Assembly: GCA_013396525.1 (NCBI GenBank)
Contig: VWYX01000674.1
Location: 62,001-126,000, forward strand
DNA length: 64,000 nt
Direction: 5' to 3'
DNA from: Chaetorhynchus papuensis
Taxonomy: Eukaryota > Chordata > Aves > Passeriformes > Rhipiduridae
Below are positions 1-14,444 of this stretch, piece after piece. The position numbers and the translations under genes are program-made. The notes beneath the pieces were generated by a model that had not been told where the DNA came from, did not search any database, and was given only the letters and a program-made list of their open reading frames with translations. Position 1 is the first letter of the stretch, and each line of letters starts with the position of its first letter.

Positions 1-3000
1 ACTTTCTCACAGACTGATACTGATATAAGATACTGAAATGAGACTTGCATGTGGCCTCATAAAAATTGACCTTTTGTACAGAGAAATTGCTGTTCTCCCA
101 TGGCAAGGAATTCTTTTTTTGAATGGGGGATTTTTTTAGTTCTTGCCAATATAATATATACCATCTATGAAACTGAACCTACAGAATACACTCATGCCAA
201 AGCCAGGATATCTTTTTATTCCTCATAGTTTAAAAAGAAGTTTTGGGTAACTCAGCAGATTCCTTTGCTCTGTACTTTAGCTTCTAAGGGCACAGCTTTC
301 CCATGCTGGTCCCTGAGTTGCAGCAGTAAAGCTATTTGTGAGGCTGGGCCATGAACCATATTACAAATTGATTTTTAAAAAGGGCAGGGGAGGGGTAGAG
401 TAGAAAACCACCCAGCAAGACCCACTATTTTTTTGCCTCCTAGAACTACAGAGAGAGTTGCTCACTCCTATACAAAGTGAATGTCCCATGGGCAGTAGAG
501 CTGTTTCAATTCAGTGACTTTTTACAACCACCCCAGACTCACTTTGCATAGGGCACAAGAAGAAACCAGGCATTCAAGGAGTGAGGCAACAAAGAATTAG
601 GGAAGAGGTCACAAAATCTGAAATAAATGTCATTGTGGGAAAATGATCAAAGCATGCACCCAGGGAAGATAGATGTAGACCGCCTAAAACAGCTGTGCAA
701 TTCTTTAGGGACTGGAGTTTTCACTGGATCTATGTTGCAATTGTTCTCATGGTTCATACTTTCTAAATCCATAGCTTGCTCTGACTTGTAGTGGTGTGAA
801 CTTGATGAACTGCTGCTTGGGTCATTCGGTATTTATTTCAGTAATTTAAACTTGGGGGGTTTTCCCCTCAATAAAATAAAACTGAAAAGAAACACTCCAG
901 GCTCTTCTACAATATAAATTTAATCCCATAGATCTAAAGATCAGAACTGAATAACAAACAGAAAATATATTTGGAGAGATTAAAAGGATTAACTAAATAG
1001 CTTTCTATAGAAATAATTTTTTAAATCTTGTGGAACGTGATAGAAAACTGAGGTGCAGCAGTGTGTTTGTGACCATCAAAGGAGTTTAGTTCAAAGGGTT
1101 TAAGTGTGTTCTGGAGGATTTTTTAAATGGGAAATTTGTGGGTCACCTTCCTCTCAGTGCAGCAGTCCCCTCTGCTTTCTCCTTGCCAGCTGTTGAAGGA
1201 GTGACTCTCTTCCCCAGATCTCTGAATGTGTTTGATTTGGGTCCCTGCTCCAATTTCCCAGCTGTTACTTGAAGGCCATTTTGATGTTTGAAATACCTTC
1301 TCTGCCTCCCTTTTTGAGCCCACAGAAGCCTCTAAGAAAACTGGTGGATTTGCCAAAGCATACAGGCTCAGAGGGAGTCCCCAAAACCATGGCTGCCCTT
1401 GCAGAAAGGGCAAGCTTGGCATCTCTGACCTGGCAGTCCTGAGAAACTGAGTCATTTGATTCGGTGGGGAATCAAGAGCATACAATGACTCTTTTTTTGT
1501 ATGGGTAGGACTTGCAGCTTGTCCTTCTCATGTCAGTGTCTCCATCTCTGCAGTGTCCAAATGGTTCAGCCTCAGCAGTCCCAGGCACTACACCCTGGCA
1601 CTGTTGCATCCTCCCCTCATTCCTCTCAGCCCCCACATTTGCTTGTATCCCTGCAAGAATGTTGAATGTTTATTGGACCAGATGAAACTGAGGGAAACAG
1701 AAGAGTGCAGTGATGTTGCTCTGCAGTAGAACTTCTGATTTGTTAGACATCCAAAGTCAGATGACTGTCTAACAGTGCATTAGGGTTTAGTAGCTTTTTT
1801 AAGCTGAAGGGTGGAAGCAGATGGGTTCAATACAGTATGGAAAGAGTCACCATTCTCTTTGCATTCAGTCATGGGACTAAGACACTGAGTGAAGCTCAGC
1901 AGATGAACAGTTGTCCCTATTGGAGAATCATAATCATTAATTATCAGTCTGTGTGAAGTCGTGGTTATAGCAGACGTGTCCCACCCAAAGATAGCTCTGC
2001 TGTGTCCCCCCTTGGAATGCATTTGATGGATTATTTCGGTTTCGGCTTTTGAAACTATCAGAAACATGAAAACATTATTATACCTCTCTGCCTGCTGTAC
2101 CATCTGGCCATGTCCTTGCCCAAGCAGCGCTAGAATGTTCAGTCTACACACAGGGCTTAGGTGTGTGCATCTCGTGTGCCAGCTCACATTTATTCAGGTA
2201 CAAAAGACTCATGGTAACCCTTATAACTTAGTAACCAGGGACCTTTTAATGATTGTCACTGTATTAGTATGGAAGACCATCCTAAGCACTGTTTGCGTTT
2301 TGTATCTTAAGAAAACTGGCCACCCAAATATCATAGTAATAAGTGTTGCACCATTTCTTGCATAAAAACCTGAGTTTGAGGCTCATGGGCCAGCATTCAC
2401 TTTGAGCCATTCATAACTTTAATGCATTTAGATGTTTTCTGGCTTAAAAACAAAATAAAATCCATCTGCTCACACCTTCATGGTATCTATCCAAACCGTA
2501 CTGAAATAATGTGTAAACTTTGTGTGAAGCCCATGGAGAGGGAGTGAGATCACCTGAAATTCAGCCCAGATTTGGTCAGGACCTGGCCCCAGTTTACTAC
2601 ATTGATTCAAAAACTCTGGAGACCTGGTTGTACTTGCAGCTGACGAACACTGTGACTATTATCCATATGTAAATTGTCACATGTAGGGGAATTTTTTCTC
2701 CTCCCTCCCTTCTGAAGCTCTGTGTCACCTTTTTTAGACCTCCTTTGGATGCTATTGGTGAAAACGAGGAAAATGTTGTGCAGAAAAAGCTAGAAGAAAA
2801 ATTTTAATGTTGGAGGGTAATCTTAAGAACTGAGTAGGAAACTCAGGTGGTAAACTGGGATAAACAAGATATGACATGTATCACCCAAGCCTCTGGAAAT
2901 AAATGTCAGGAAGATACACGTTCTTCTCCTGGCTCTGCCAGCTCAAACCTTTTGCTGGGAAGTTATGCCAGTCTAAACTATTCCCTTCTGTCGTAGCTGA

Positions 3001-4978
3001 TCCCAGCTGGCTCTTCCCACATTATCCTTCCTCACCTCACATGCACACATTTGTTTTCTCAGTTGTAAACCAATTGCAACTCAGAGAGGGGCTGGAATAA
3101 ACTCCTTTAATTCCTTTGCAGTATGGTTCATTTATGTGGTTCCTGATCCCAGCCCATGCATGCTGAATTTTAGAAATGTGATGTTATGGAGCAAGACAAG
3201 GAACTCCCTTAGCTGGCACCAAATCCACAATAAAAGGGCCATGGACTGCTCAGAATTGCCACCTGCCCATGAGCAGATTGGTTTATGTTTTGTCCCTACT
3301 CTGCTTCTCCCTAAAGCCAGAAAACCTTGCACACGACCACCCATCTCCCAGAGATGTCTGGAGGATTAAAAAGCTAATACTGCTACAGGCCAAGGTTCCT
3401 CAAACTGATACTATGCTGATAAAATTGAACTGAGCACCTGAAGAGTTCCAAAATAATGCTCTGAATTTTAGAAGTGTGGCATGTTCGACGGTGATTGTAT
3501 TGAAATAAATAGATTTATGCTCACTTCCACAAGCCTCAACATGATTGAAAAACCACTACATTTCCTGGTCATTTGAGCTTTCAGAGATGGCCTTTACTGC
3601 CATTATTTTCCCCCTGTTTCATAAATTGCTAAAGGAATGAAAGAAAAGTAAAAAAAAAGTATCCTGTGTGAGTTTTTAAACAGAGAAATGTAAGCCTCCT
3701 TAAAATGGGTTAGTATAATGTATTTAAAATTTCAGAGAAATATAAAGATTTTGGCATGTCATGCAAAAGAGTGGAATTACTGTTAACATTTTTCATCCAA
3801 CTCTGAAAAGCAGGCTTTGTTATATGCTGTCTGCTGATGCTCAAAATATCCACCTTCAAAAGTGAACTTCCCATCTCTAATGAGATTAGTGATCAGAATC
3901 TCCCCAGCTCTCTCCTCGTTCCCATGCTCCTGCTTCTTACTGCATCCAAACCAAATAAGATATTAATGGGGATTAAATACAAGTCAAGTTAAAAACTCAC
4001 TTGTTTCTTCTTCCAGCATGGTTGGATTAATTTGCAAGACCATTGTCTCTTTTTCATCTTTATTACACTGCTTATGAGCTGACAGAGCTGTGCTTGTGCT
4101 TTTGAGCAAAGACCAAAAATGGAAAACATAATCCTCAAGGTGCCTTAGAAATTTTATATAGAAAACCATTCCTGTTTTGCATACAAACCTTGCTACAAAA
4201 GTCATGATCAAATGTCTGGAAGTATTTGCTTTTGACAAGGAGATAAAAATATTTTTCTTTCACATAATGGAAGAGTTAATTAATTTTTTAATTAGCAGAA
4301 AAAAAATCTACCTGACTTACCAGTCAGCAGAACAATACTTTGACAGTTGCAGATGAAGGGGCGTATGTTGCTCACATCTTGCACTTCTGTCTGCTGCCTT
4401 TATCTTGGTGAAAGACATGTTTCAGACAAAAAATGTAGCCCAAAGTTTGGTCTTCTGATGTGCAGAGTGGGGAAAGAGTCCAGTGATGTCTTGTTGAGAG
4501 GTGTAAGTGTGAATATAAGTAATGGATTGGCCTTAAGTGTCTAATTTGTGTTTGTTTGTGTTATCACATTTGGAGCATTTCTATAATAAATATAAACCTA
4601 TCCTAAAGTAGAGCAATTTTATGAAGTATAAAAATGACAGTCAAGAAACTACTTCTAAGCAGTTCTGGAGTCATCTTAACGAAGGGCAATAATTTGCACC
4701 TTTGGAGTGCAAAAATTGGAGCCTGAAAGAAAAGAAAGTCTTTGTAAAATGTCACATCTTTGAAATGAGAAAGTATTCATGAAGTGCTACCTCATTTAAA
4801 TGGCTGTCCTTAGTCTTTGCTCCCCAGCTCCTGGAGAGCAGGCAGAGCAGAGGAGCAGGAGATCAGCCAGAGTGATCAGCAGAGGAGGAGCAGCTCTGTA
4901 GGGTGGGCTGGGGTCTCACGATGTGACATGACAGTACCCTGGAGCCCACTCCCTTAGTGGGGATCTTACTAGTTAAAG
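1..4978. other. noncoding stretch, no gene recognised
   Basis: This is mixed AT-rich unique sequence. Open frames (the longest about 135 codons, at 1780-2187 on the minus strand) have no recognisable domain, overlap frames on the other strand, and have no convincing splice context. No CR1, LTR or SINE similarity was recognised by eye. It could be intergenic or intronic. Confidence 0.6.
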
Positions 4979-5017
4979 AAAAAAAAAAAAGAGAGAGAGA
5001 GAGAGAGGGAGAAAATA
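4979..5017. repeat. A-run followed by (GA)n microsatellite
   Basis: A run of A is followed directly by about nine GA dinucleotides and a degenerate GGGAGAAAA tail. It is a purine-only tract on the plus strand, of a kind often length-polymorphic. Confidence 0.9.
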
Positions 5018-8000
5018 CCATGCCTGGACAGATCATTATACCAATAAAGTTTCTATAAGGTTTTTGCAGCTAATATTTTACAGATTTTATCCAAAACCAT
5101 CCTTATCTTTGTTATTTCTGTGGTTCTAAGAATAATTTGGTAATTTAGCTCCTTTGAAATAACTTTTCTTTTTCATCTGCTCATTTCCTCAGACTTGTTT
5201 TATGAGGAAGACTTGTCAAAAATATTCCAAGAAGTGAAGCAATACAGGACAAAGGACTGAGTCTTTGGAATGTAGTGATCTATTTCTTTGGAAATCCTTG
5301 AAGCAGATGAAATGATAGACAGAAGTGTTTCACTGTAGCTTCGGAGAGAACTTTCAGATCTTGTCATTTCTGAGCAGCTGGAGCCTTGGCACAAGCTCCC
5401 ATGTTATGTTTTTTCCTGTAATTCTTCCATGGTTCTCCCCCAAATTATTTCATTGCTCGCATTAAAATGAAAATAGGCAAAACTACTACACACTTAGAAA
5501 AATAGAAAGCCCTCTCCTTGCCCTATGCAATCCCCTGTTCACATGCATAAAACTAAACTAATTTGCTTTAACTAAGGCTTTAACTAGCCTGTAATCTGTT
5601 CTTTAACTAATACATGTTATAATCAAGATTTATTGCCTACGTTTCAGATGGACTTCAGTATGAATGTACCATAAATCTTTCCACTCTCTCTTTTTTTTTT
5701 TTTTTCCTAATCCAACCAGCAATCTCTATTCTTCCAAGCTTTAAATTCACCTTGTCTTCACAGAAGTTAATTTTCCATCTTAGAGGCATGGTCCATATTC
5801 TCTTCCTAAATATTTTCCATGTCTTTTGGTCACCTCATTTAAGTAAAAAAAGCACGAAATAGTGTAGCCATGCAACCTGCCTGAGGATAGATTAGTTTCA
5901 GGGATTTCTTGCACGTACTGTGTACTGCACTTGAGAGTCTTTTATGCCAAAGGAAAGTCTGATCTTCGTTTCAGTGTTTCACTCTTTATACCTGCATGTT
6001 CCCCACTGCTGGCTGAGGTTTCAGTAGGAAATTACAACTTTGAAGGCGACAAGAAGCCTGCCTGAAACAACCAGGACTGGGCAGCTGTTTCCCTAAGCCT
6101 GGGTTATTTTGTGGGACAGAGTTTGGGCAACATACATTAATACAGCTGATGCACTGCAATTAAAGAGAGAAAGCAAAAGACCATGCTCACCATTGCTCGT
6201 TATTAATGTTCATGTCTGTGTCAGTGGTTTTTTTGCACCTCTGCCTATTAGCTTTTGAAGTTGAACATGCTTAATGGGCTTATTTGAGGGAGGAAAGATG
6301 ACAATAAGATATTGGAGAAAGCAGATCCGTGAAAAAATAATGATGATGGAAAACACGGTGAGTAGAAGGAAAATAATTCATAAGAGAAAGGGATTAGAGA
6401 CCTTTCCTCACCTTTCTCATTTTTCCTCCTGAGAGTTAGGGGGATACATTCTTCAAAACTTTTGTGCACCATTTTTTTCCCATTTCAAGGACAAAATGGA
6501 CCATTGCAGTAAATCAGTCTGGTTTTCTTTGTAACATTAGCCACAAAACTTTCCCAAATTAGGCTTTGATCAAAACCGTGTGTGGAGGAGAGCACAAAAA
6601 GGAGCCATGCCATGAAAAATCAGCTGTTCCTTCTAGGTGAAATGTGCATTTGGCCCATCCTGTTGCTTGAATTTGGTGCAACTCGATCAGGTTGGTGGCC
6701 ACATGCTGAGGCAGTGAGACAGGAGGTGGTAAGGTAAGGCATGGTTTTGCTTTATGTAAGTGTCTGCTGGTTTTCATGTGTCTTTTACCTTGAGCTTCCA
6801 CTGTCTGTATTTTTAAATCAGAACACTGGGCGAGACAGATCTTTCAGTAGAGGCAGTCTGACAGATCTTATGTTCCAGGATTTAGAGGAATTCTTCCACA
6901 TACATTTCAGAACTTTTTCATTGCTTTTCCCCCAAGAAAAAGGTGAATTTTACAAGTATTGCAAAAATAAGGTTGACAGTTTTCTGGTTTTTATTCCATG
7001 TTTTCATTTTCTTTCAGTGAATTAATCTGTACAATGTCTTCTACTAAAAAAAATGGTACTGAGACTCAGAGACTTGATTCTAAGTAACTGTATGAAATGT
7101 GCTCATTCCCAAAGCTTGTTAAAAACTCATTCAAATTAGATTTTACAAAGTTAGGAGCATACTGGCAACTTGCTTTCAGAGATGAGACTTCTCGGCATTC
7201 ATAGAAAATCTTCCTGAATCTTTCTTTGTGCTTTCTTTGGTGTCCTGAAGGAGTAAAGTTGAGAAGACAGGTTTCACTGCTGGGAAAGCACTGTGAACTG
7301 CTGAATTTACAGGGTATTTTGAGATAGCAATGTGCAAATAAATTTTAAGCGAGGAGAAAAATATGGGCTATCACAGTAGATGAAGTATACATTTTTTGTT
7401 ACAGGAATAAACTGTATCTTTGCTTAGACCCTAGCAACTCTGTTCAGCCCTCTTATTTTATCTATCTGAAAAAAATCCAAAGCAATGCCATAAAAATTTA
7501 GCAGTAAGTCATTCTCATATAATGAGCCACTCTGAATTTCAGGAGATTTTGGCCCACCAGCTGAAGGTGTCCTGTTGACACTCAGTAGCCTGTCCAGTTC
7601 TGCGTCTCCCATTTGAGTTTGAACGGCATTTCCCCTACCCTTATTGCAGTTCTCTTAAAGTTCATTAAGTGCTTGCCTGGGAAGTACACAAGAATTGCAG
7701 TCATGAACTTGAAGTATCACTTTGTAGAAATAAAATCCCCACAGAAGTTGCAGTTTCTGCAGCGACATTGATGGCGCATGCAGGAGGAGAAAAAGAAGTG
7801 TGGAGGTGCGTGCGGTGCCAGCAGATCATGCAAATTAAATATTCAGTCCGTCTTATTTCACTTGTGTCAGTGATTTCCTCAGCCAGGCTTCAGTGGTTTT
7901 AAAAGTGCAAACCTGCTGCTTTCTTCATCACTGGCAGGGCCGCTGGGACCTGCTCTCAGCGTGCTCCAGGAGAGTCAGCAGCTGCTTAAATCAGAGAAGG

Positions 8001-10431
8001 CATGTGGCTGATTGAATCACCTGTCACATTGATTTATGGACCTCCAAGGTCATTTCTTCGTGGCTTGTAAGTGATTTTCTTTGGACAAAAATATAAAAGA
8101 AGAAATTGTAGATGACCTCTTTATTAAGAGAAATGTAAAAATAATGAAAAAAGACAGATTTTACTTTTTTTCACGTGTAGTTCCAGTGGAGGAAAAACCC
8201 TTTTCCCATAATGACATCCCTAGCTAAAAAAAAGAAAGGAAAAAGAAAGTCTTGGTCACCGTGGACAACAACTTTACAAGGTACTGATCTATCTAGTGTT
8301 TTTTTTTTGGTGGCTGAATACATTGCCACTCCTCTTCAGACTGAATTTAGGTAGTTGTTCTGCAAGCTCCTGCCAGAGGTTAAAGAAAACCTGCTTACAA
8401 TGCACTGTAGGTGCCTGAGCTTCTTGTTCTTGTTTTGCTGTTGCCATTCATCCAGCTAGCATCCAGCTCTTCCTTTCATGCTCACTTTCAGAGCATAACT
8501 TGTGGAGTAAAATGCTGTACAAGAAAGAGAAGAATATTGTACTGTAAGAATACAGCAAGAGTTTTAATGCACTTTAATGAGGAAATATTTCTTTGTCTGG
8601 AAGAATTTATCTTTTTAAGCTTTTTATTGAAAAAAAGAAAATAAAAGCTAAATAAAACATATTTTCATTTATCATCATTACACTAAAATGAGTATGTCTG
8701 AAGAACCGGAGAAGGTTGGTTGTTTTCTTTTTCCTGGCATGCTAGAAGTCATGTGAAAGAGCAAAACTTAGCCTACTTGTTTTATTCTTTATGAAGACTT
8801 TTCCTCATGCCTTTCATTCCTTTCACCTATCACTCCTGAGTAGGAATGTTGTTGATCGCATGGATAACACTGAGAGCAAAGCTCCACGAGAACTCTCAAG
8901 TGCAGAGTTTCAGCCTTGGTCTCCAGGTATCACATGCATCAAATATCACTTCTACTTTCAAGAAAGCAAAGAGCTTTCAAAGACTGAGACTCCTGGTCAC
9001 TGACTAATGTGGAAATCAGGGAAATGCCAAGGTTCTTGCCCATCTGACATTCTCAAAATAACCAGAAATTCCCCATAGGAGACTCAGAGCTAAAATAAGT
9101 TAAAACTCAAACTATGCAGAAAATATTTCAGAAATTCGAAGTGTAGTTTGCAGAGCTACATAAATAAAGTCCATTTACTATATAAATAAAGTCATTTTTT
9201 TCTGATTTTTTCACCTTGTTAATGAATCAAAGTATTTTCTTGACACGCGCCAGGAAATTTTCTTCCACAGACCTGTGCAATTTCTGCCTTAGCAGCTGAG
9301 TTTAGTTTCAGTTCTGGCAAAGGTACTAAGGGGATCCACAGGGAAGAACTGCAAAAATGTAGAATTTGTAGTACTGCTTACAGCTCTGCCACAAAACTCT
9401 GACAGCTTAAATTAAAAGTAAAGGATGGATTAACTGTATGGGTGCACATCATTAATATAGATTTATTTCTTTATCATTTTGCAGTGATAAGCCAAACTGA
9501 TGATAAAAAAAGAAAATGCATCCTTTCAAAACAGCTGATTGGGAAGCCTTAGCGATCGCTCTGGATGTCAGCCCCTGGGAACACAAAGTCAAGCAAGGCA
9601 GATAAATTGATTTTAATACATAATAATTTTTACTTTTAGAGACAACTCAAATCAATATTTATCTTTTTTACTTTCCAGAAATGTTCATCATAACTTTTCC
9701 ATTATTGGAAACTCTAGATTTGAAACTCTAGATGCCAGACAGGACAAGAAGCAGAAGTGCAGTAATGCTGTGGAAGAAATGGTTGTTCCAGCAGTTTTGG
9801 CTTGTCAGGAAGGGAATAAGTAGTATTATATTTTCCATATAAAAGAATAAACATATGCTTTCAGTTGCAGTGACCTTTCAGATCAAGCAAACAAGACAAG
9901 AGCAAAAAGCACTGTCTTTGTGAGAGGGTGAATGGTGTTGACCCAATTGCTGCTGTCTGAAGCACTACTAAATAATTTATGCTTGTGCAAAGTGGATGTA
10001 CAGCACTACCAGATTGCAGGGGCACGTTCACTTTCACTGCACAGGAGTTCAAATGTCAGCATAAGGCACCAAACTGAGGATGGGAAAGAAAGTGAAAGGA
10101 GCAGAGAAAAAAGGATAGACAGGCTTTTTTTTTTTTTATTGGCAGTCAGTGCACCAAATAGCAGCTGTCTCCTGGACTTCTGTGCACGTAGAGAGTCAGG
10201 AAAAACAACTTTGTGTTGCTTCCTACACTCCCTGTAGCAGTGATAACCTCATAACAGGCAATTGCCTTGGAAATTTCACAGCCCATTTGCCACAAACCCA
10301 AGAGAGCTGCATAGTTTGAATAGACCCAGACATCCAAGCACTTCTCTCAAGCAAGGTCGCACTTCAGACTTGAGGTACATTTTCAAGGCTTGTTTCCTTT
10401 TATCCATGCCATGCGTTGCAAGTGACTTCTA
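5018..10431. other. noncoding stretch, no gene recognised
   Basis: Unique, mainly AT-rich sequence with a T15 run at 5691-5705. The segment around 7.66-8.10 kb looks more complex, with an octamer motif ATGCAAAT at 7828-7835 next to an AATTAA core, so it might be a conserved regulatory element, but this is only an impression. The short open frames have no recognisable family. Confidence 0.55.
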
Positions 10432-10460
10432 ATAAGGAGAGAAAGCCCCTCTCTCCTTAT
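10432..10460. other. short perfect inverted repeat (hairpin)
   Basis: Arms ATAAGGAGAGA (10432-10442) and TCTCTCCTTAT (10450-10460) are perfect reverse complements, separated by a 7-base loop AAGCCCC. The pairing does not extend outward. No T-run or gene end gives it a role, and a chance origin is possible in 64 kb. Confidence 0.6.
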
Positions 10461-10928
10461 CTGCCCCTGGAAGGAGCTCTCAAGGCCCTGCTGTGGTGGG
10501 AGGGCCACCAGCTGGAGCTGCCATTAGGAACATGTGCCTCCTAAGAGGAGCCTTGCTCAGAGGCACATGCTGCTCCATTATGGGTGGGTCCATACCCGTG
10601 CTGGAGGTCACCACATGCCAGGGGTGTCTGGTTCATGGGCAGCTGCTCAGCCAGACCTGATGCCTCAGAGCTGGAGAGACTATGATATTTTATCAGGAGA
10701 GGAAAGACCACTAAACAAGAAGATGAGATGTCAAAGGGATGGGACTTGTGCTCAGAGTTCAGTAGATTGTCAGTTTCATCTGTTCTTTTCCAAAATGAGC
10801 ATGTCTTTAGAGGGGGAGAATCGGCAAAATTTTTCCTCTTTTCTTCAGCAAAAAATATTTTTCTCAAAGTTTGCATCATTTCTTGAGCAAAATCCAAACA
10901 TCAAATAACCACAATTTGCTTTTGTTTA

Positions 10929-10929
10929 A

Positions 10930-10963
<34 letters not shown>
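10929..10963. repeat. (AAT)n microsatellite
   Basis: About eleven uninterrupted AAT/ATA trinucleotide units. Read on the minus strand it gives the leucine run at the end of a spurious open frame (10926-11195). Confidence 0.95.
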
Positions 10964-13900
10964 GTGTCATGCATCGTATATTTATATTGAAATATATTTT
11001 CTGGCTGTTACAATTATTTTTGGCTTTTCTTCCAGAGGAGTTTTGCTTTATTGACAGTAGCCAGAGATGGCTGTTCAGCAGTCTGTGGTAACATCTGTAG
11101 TGCTGCAGGTCTCCTTGTGGATTGACAGACATTTTACATTGATAAGAAGTTACCGTTGTCTTCATCTTGCTGATGAAATGCAGACAGGGGCACAAGAAGG
11201 GTCATTTTTTGTTGGTTTGTTTGGTGCTTTTTTTCTTGGGGTTGCTCAAGGAGTTGGTGCAGGGCTGAGATTGATGATCCTGCAAACCATGCCCAGGAGC
11301 TCAGTTCCTCCCAAATGTGTCTGTTGTTTTTCAGCCATGGGCGAAAGCAGAGGAGATTTGCTGCCTCTCTGAGTAAAATCCTGCAGAGACTTCCTTCTGC
11401 AGCAGCCTGTGTTAGGGAAAGGCATTGGTTTAAGATGTTTAAGGTATCAGCATAGAAATCTTGCTTACTGGTTACTACTTTGTAGTTCATATGAGCCTGC
11501 AACAGATGTAATCTGTCTGTGGTATTTGCCATTTTGAAGTACAGCTTTTAACCAGCGACCTCAGTGGAGAGGAGTACTCTGTTTTTCTGTGTGGTGGAGT
11601 CTGGGGAGAGAGGGTGGCTCTGGTTTTTGTCCCGGGAGATCAGGAATGTCTGCAGCAGACACAAGCATTTTGGAGCAAGTGTCTAAAGCCCTTATGCATG
11701 ACAAGTATTATGTAAATCAAAGGTGGTGAAGATGTGACAAGAAGTAATAAACTCTGGAAATAAGCAGGTCCACTTGCATACAAAGTTTGTTAGGTTTACT
11801 GTAGGATTTTTGTTGCAGTGTAAAAGACCAGGGCATAAAATCCCATGACAAGCAGTTCTCCACAGAAGTGGTTTCAGTGTTTATGTGGTTATGTTTGCCA
11901 GGGCCCTCACAGCCCATGAGGTGCTTCTGAGGAGATTAATGACAGGTAAATAAAAAAGCAAGTTGTTGTCAATAAAGTGAAATTTCACTCATCATAAGGC
12001 TTAAAAAATATGTCAGGAGGCTGCAAATCAATTTAGTTGAAAATTGTTCACCCAGTGCATTCCATGCTAATAAAAGTGTGTAGGAGAGTAGCAGGTGGTA
12101 GGGAAGGTTGAACTTTCAGGGCTAGACCATGGCATTTTTTTCTCAGCTAAAGTAAATGTAATGAGCCAGTAGCTCATAAAGCCCAAGTACAGAATCTTGC
12201 TCCTGGAATTGCTGAGCTGGAGATGAAATAGGTTGGTATGGAAATGAAAGGCTGCGGTTGTATCAGGATTTGGGACACCCAGATTTTGTTTTTAACACCA
12301 TGTCAGACAAGTCACCTTTGCTTTGATTTTTTCCCTATAAAGCAGAACTGATATGTGGAGTCACTGTGGAGCAGGGTCACCTCAAAGCACACTTGTTATA
12401 TCCTCCAGCTCAGGAAACCAATCAAGCATTTATCCCATGGAAAGTGGGAGGAACTTATAGGTCTCTCCTAAATATTCCTTGTTAGAATATTAACAGTGAG
12501 TGACAACTCTTCATGATCCATGGTGTCATTCTGGAAGCTGACATGGTAGCTGAGGCTAAGATTGTGAACCAAATCTGCTGAAGTGAATCAATGTTTTGTC
12601 AAAGCCACATCTGACATAGTGTTTACACTTCAGCTTCCCATTACATGACCACTTTCCTGCAACATTGTGGAGAAACAATGTCAGCCTTGAGAATGAGTAC
12701 TTCCATAGTGGAACTGTAATTTCTGTTTCTATAGTCACATAACTTTTCTGGTTTTGAAACAGTAAAGCCCTGGTACCATGTTAGGTGCCCTTGCTCCTGA
12801 TCAAAGGGGAGTACTCATTTGTGTCTGAGAAGACAAATCTGAAGAAAATTCATTTAGCTTTGATTGGAAGTAACAGTAATGTGCATTTGAACTACGATGC
12901 ATGGATTTCTTTTCAATTATTACTCCTTCTCTTTAATTACTTTTATTACATTTCTTTACATTTTCATGCAGTTCCACCATTAAATGCTCAGACATAATTC
13001 TTGGAATTTATACCACAGTGTACACCACCGCAATTCCTGGTGGAGCAATAGACAGCTCATGAGTGTGTTTTCTACAGTAGCTTCAGGAACTGTAGGTCTT
13101 CTCCCTTGAAATGCTACTCCAACTAATTTGGAGTACCTAATTAGGAATAGGATAGGCAGACTGGAAGGCACTGTTTTGTCCTTGCCAGTCAGATTAACTG
13201 AGCCAGAACCAATTTCTTAATAAATCATTAATTTTTTATGGCAAGGAAGAAGAAAATCTGCATTGCAAGTGTCCCTGCATTGCTTGTTATCTTCCAGGAT
13301 GTCTTTGCAGTCACGACGAAGTCCATGTGAAATATGAGATAGTTGCTTTCTATGGATAAAAAAAAAATGTTGTCTGGATGTCAGTGGATGTTCTATGCAT
13401 AGGAAATGAAATACATATATGCAAGGGTTAAATAAGTCATTATTACCCTGTACACTGTAAGGAGCCTGCGTAGGATGGAGTGTCAGGTAGTGCTCAATAT
13501 AGTGCTTTGCCAGAAAAGTTTAAGTGAATTATGGAGGCAATTACAAATTTTTTGATGGCACTGGCAGCAGGAAAGTCTGACCTGAGAGATACAGTGAAGC
13601 CTTTAAGCTGCAGCCAAAGATCTAATTAATAACAAATCCCATTGCTGTAACCGCAATCTACCCTCTTGGACCATGCAGCTTTGTAAGAAGTGACCTGGTA
13701 CCATGAAAAGTCAATATGTGGTTTCTTCCACACTAACATTCATTTCTCTCAGTCACAAAGCCTACCATCACACAAACTAGGAACCTATGATTCTCCTCAG
13801 CACAGGGGGTAAAGCAGAAATCTTCTTGAGGCACCTTCCTAGCTGACTTTGCCATGATTTCCTCTGTCTTTATGACTTCCGAAGTGAGAATGATGCTGTT

Positions 13901-14438
13901 GCATAAGTAATTGCTCTGAATTCACCTTTAGAAGTTATGTACAGGACTGGAACTTGACACCAGATATTGTCATCCATATCTTCTGCATATGCACGTGCTA
14001 GCCAAGGTTTAGGTGGTGCTTTGGTCATCTGTCGATTTGACTGTGGATTTATATCCCTAAGTAGGAAGCCCATGTCCTAATGTGGCACGTACTATACATT
14101 TTACACATAATTTAAGGAAAACAGGGAGGTCTTTGAGGCAGTAGTAGACAGGAGTTGGTTTTTGTATGTGAGTGACTGACATAAAATGCTCCTACCATTA
14201 TAGTCTTACCTATTGAAATTGCTTTCCATGATCCGGGGTGAGGCATTTCTTGTAGTATATTGACATTTTGTAGTTTTCAATCCTGAAAAATGGACAGTAA
14301 TAGTGTAGAAAGCCTACTATTCATAAATCCAACATAGTCTGCACTTTATGACCAAGTTCCAGAACAATTTGGCCAACTTCTGAATGAATTCTGATAGATG
14401 CCATGTCAAAAGGGGTCTCATCACTCCTAGCCTGATCT
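10964..14438. other. noncoding stretch, no gene recognised
   Basis: Unique sequence with no recognised repeat. Overlapping open frames at 11067-11532 on both strands are short and lack family signatures. Splice-like and polyadenylation-like words occur at roughly the level expected by chance. Confidence 0.55.
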
Positions 14439-14444
14439 TAACAC
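14439..14444. repeat. left target site duplication of solo LTR
   Basis: The hexamer TAACAC directly abuts the TGTCAC terminus of the LTR. It matches the hexamer TAACAA at 14982-14987 at five of six bases, as expected for an old 6-bp retroviral target duplication. Confidence 0.55.
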
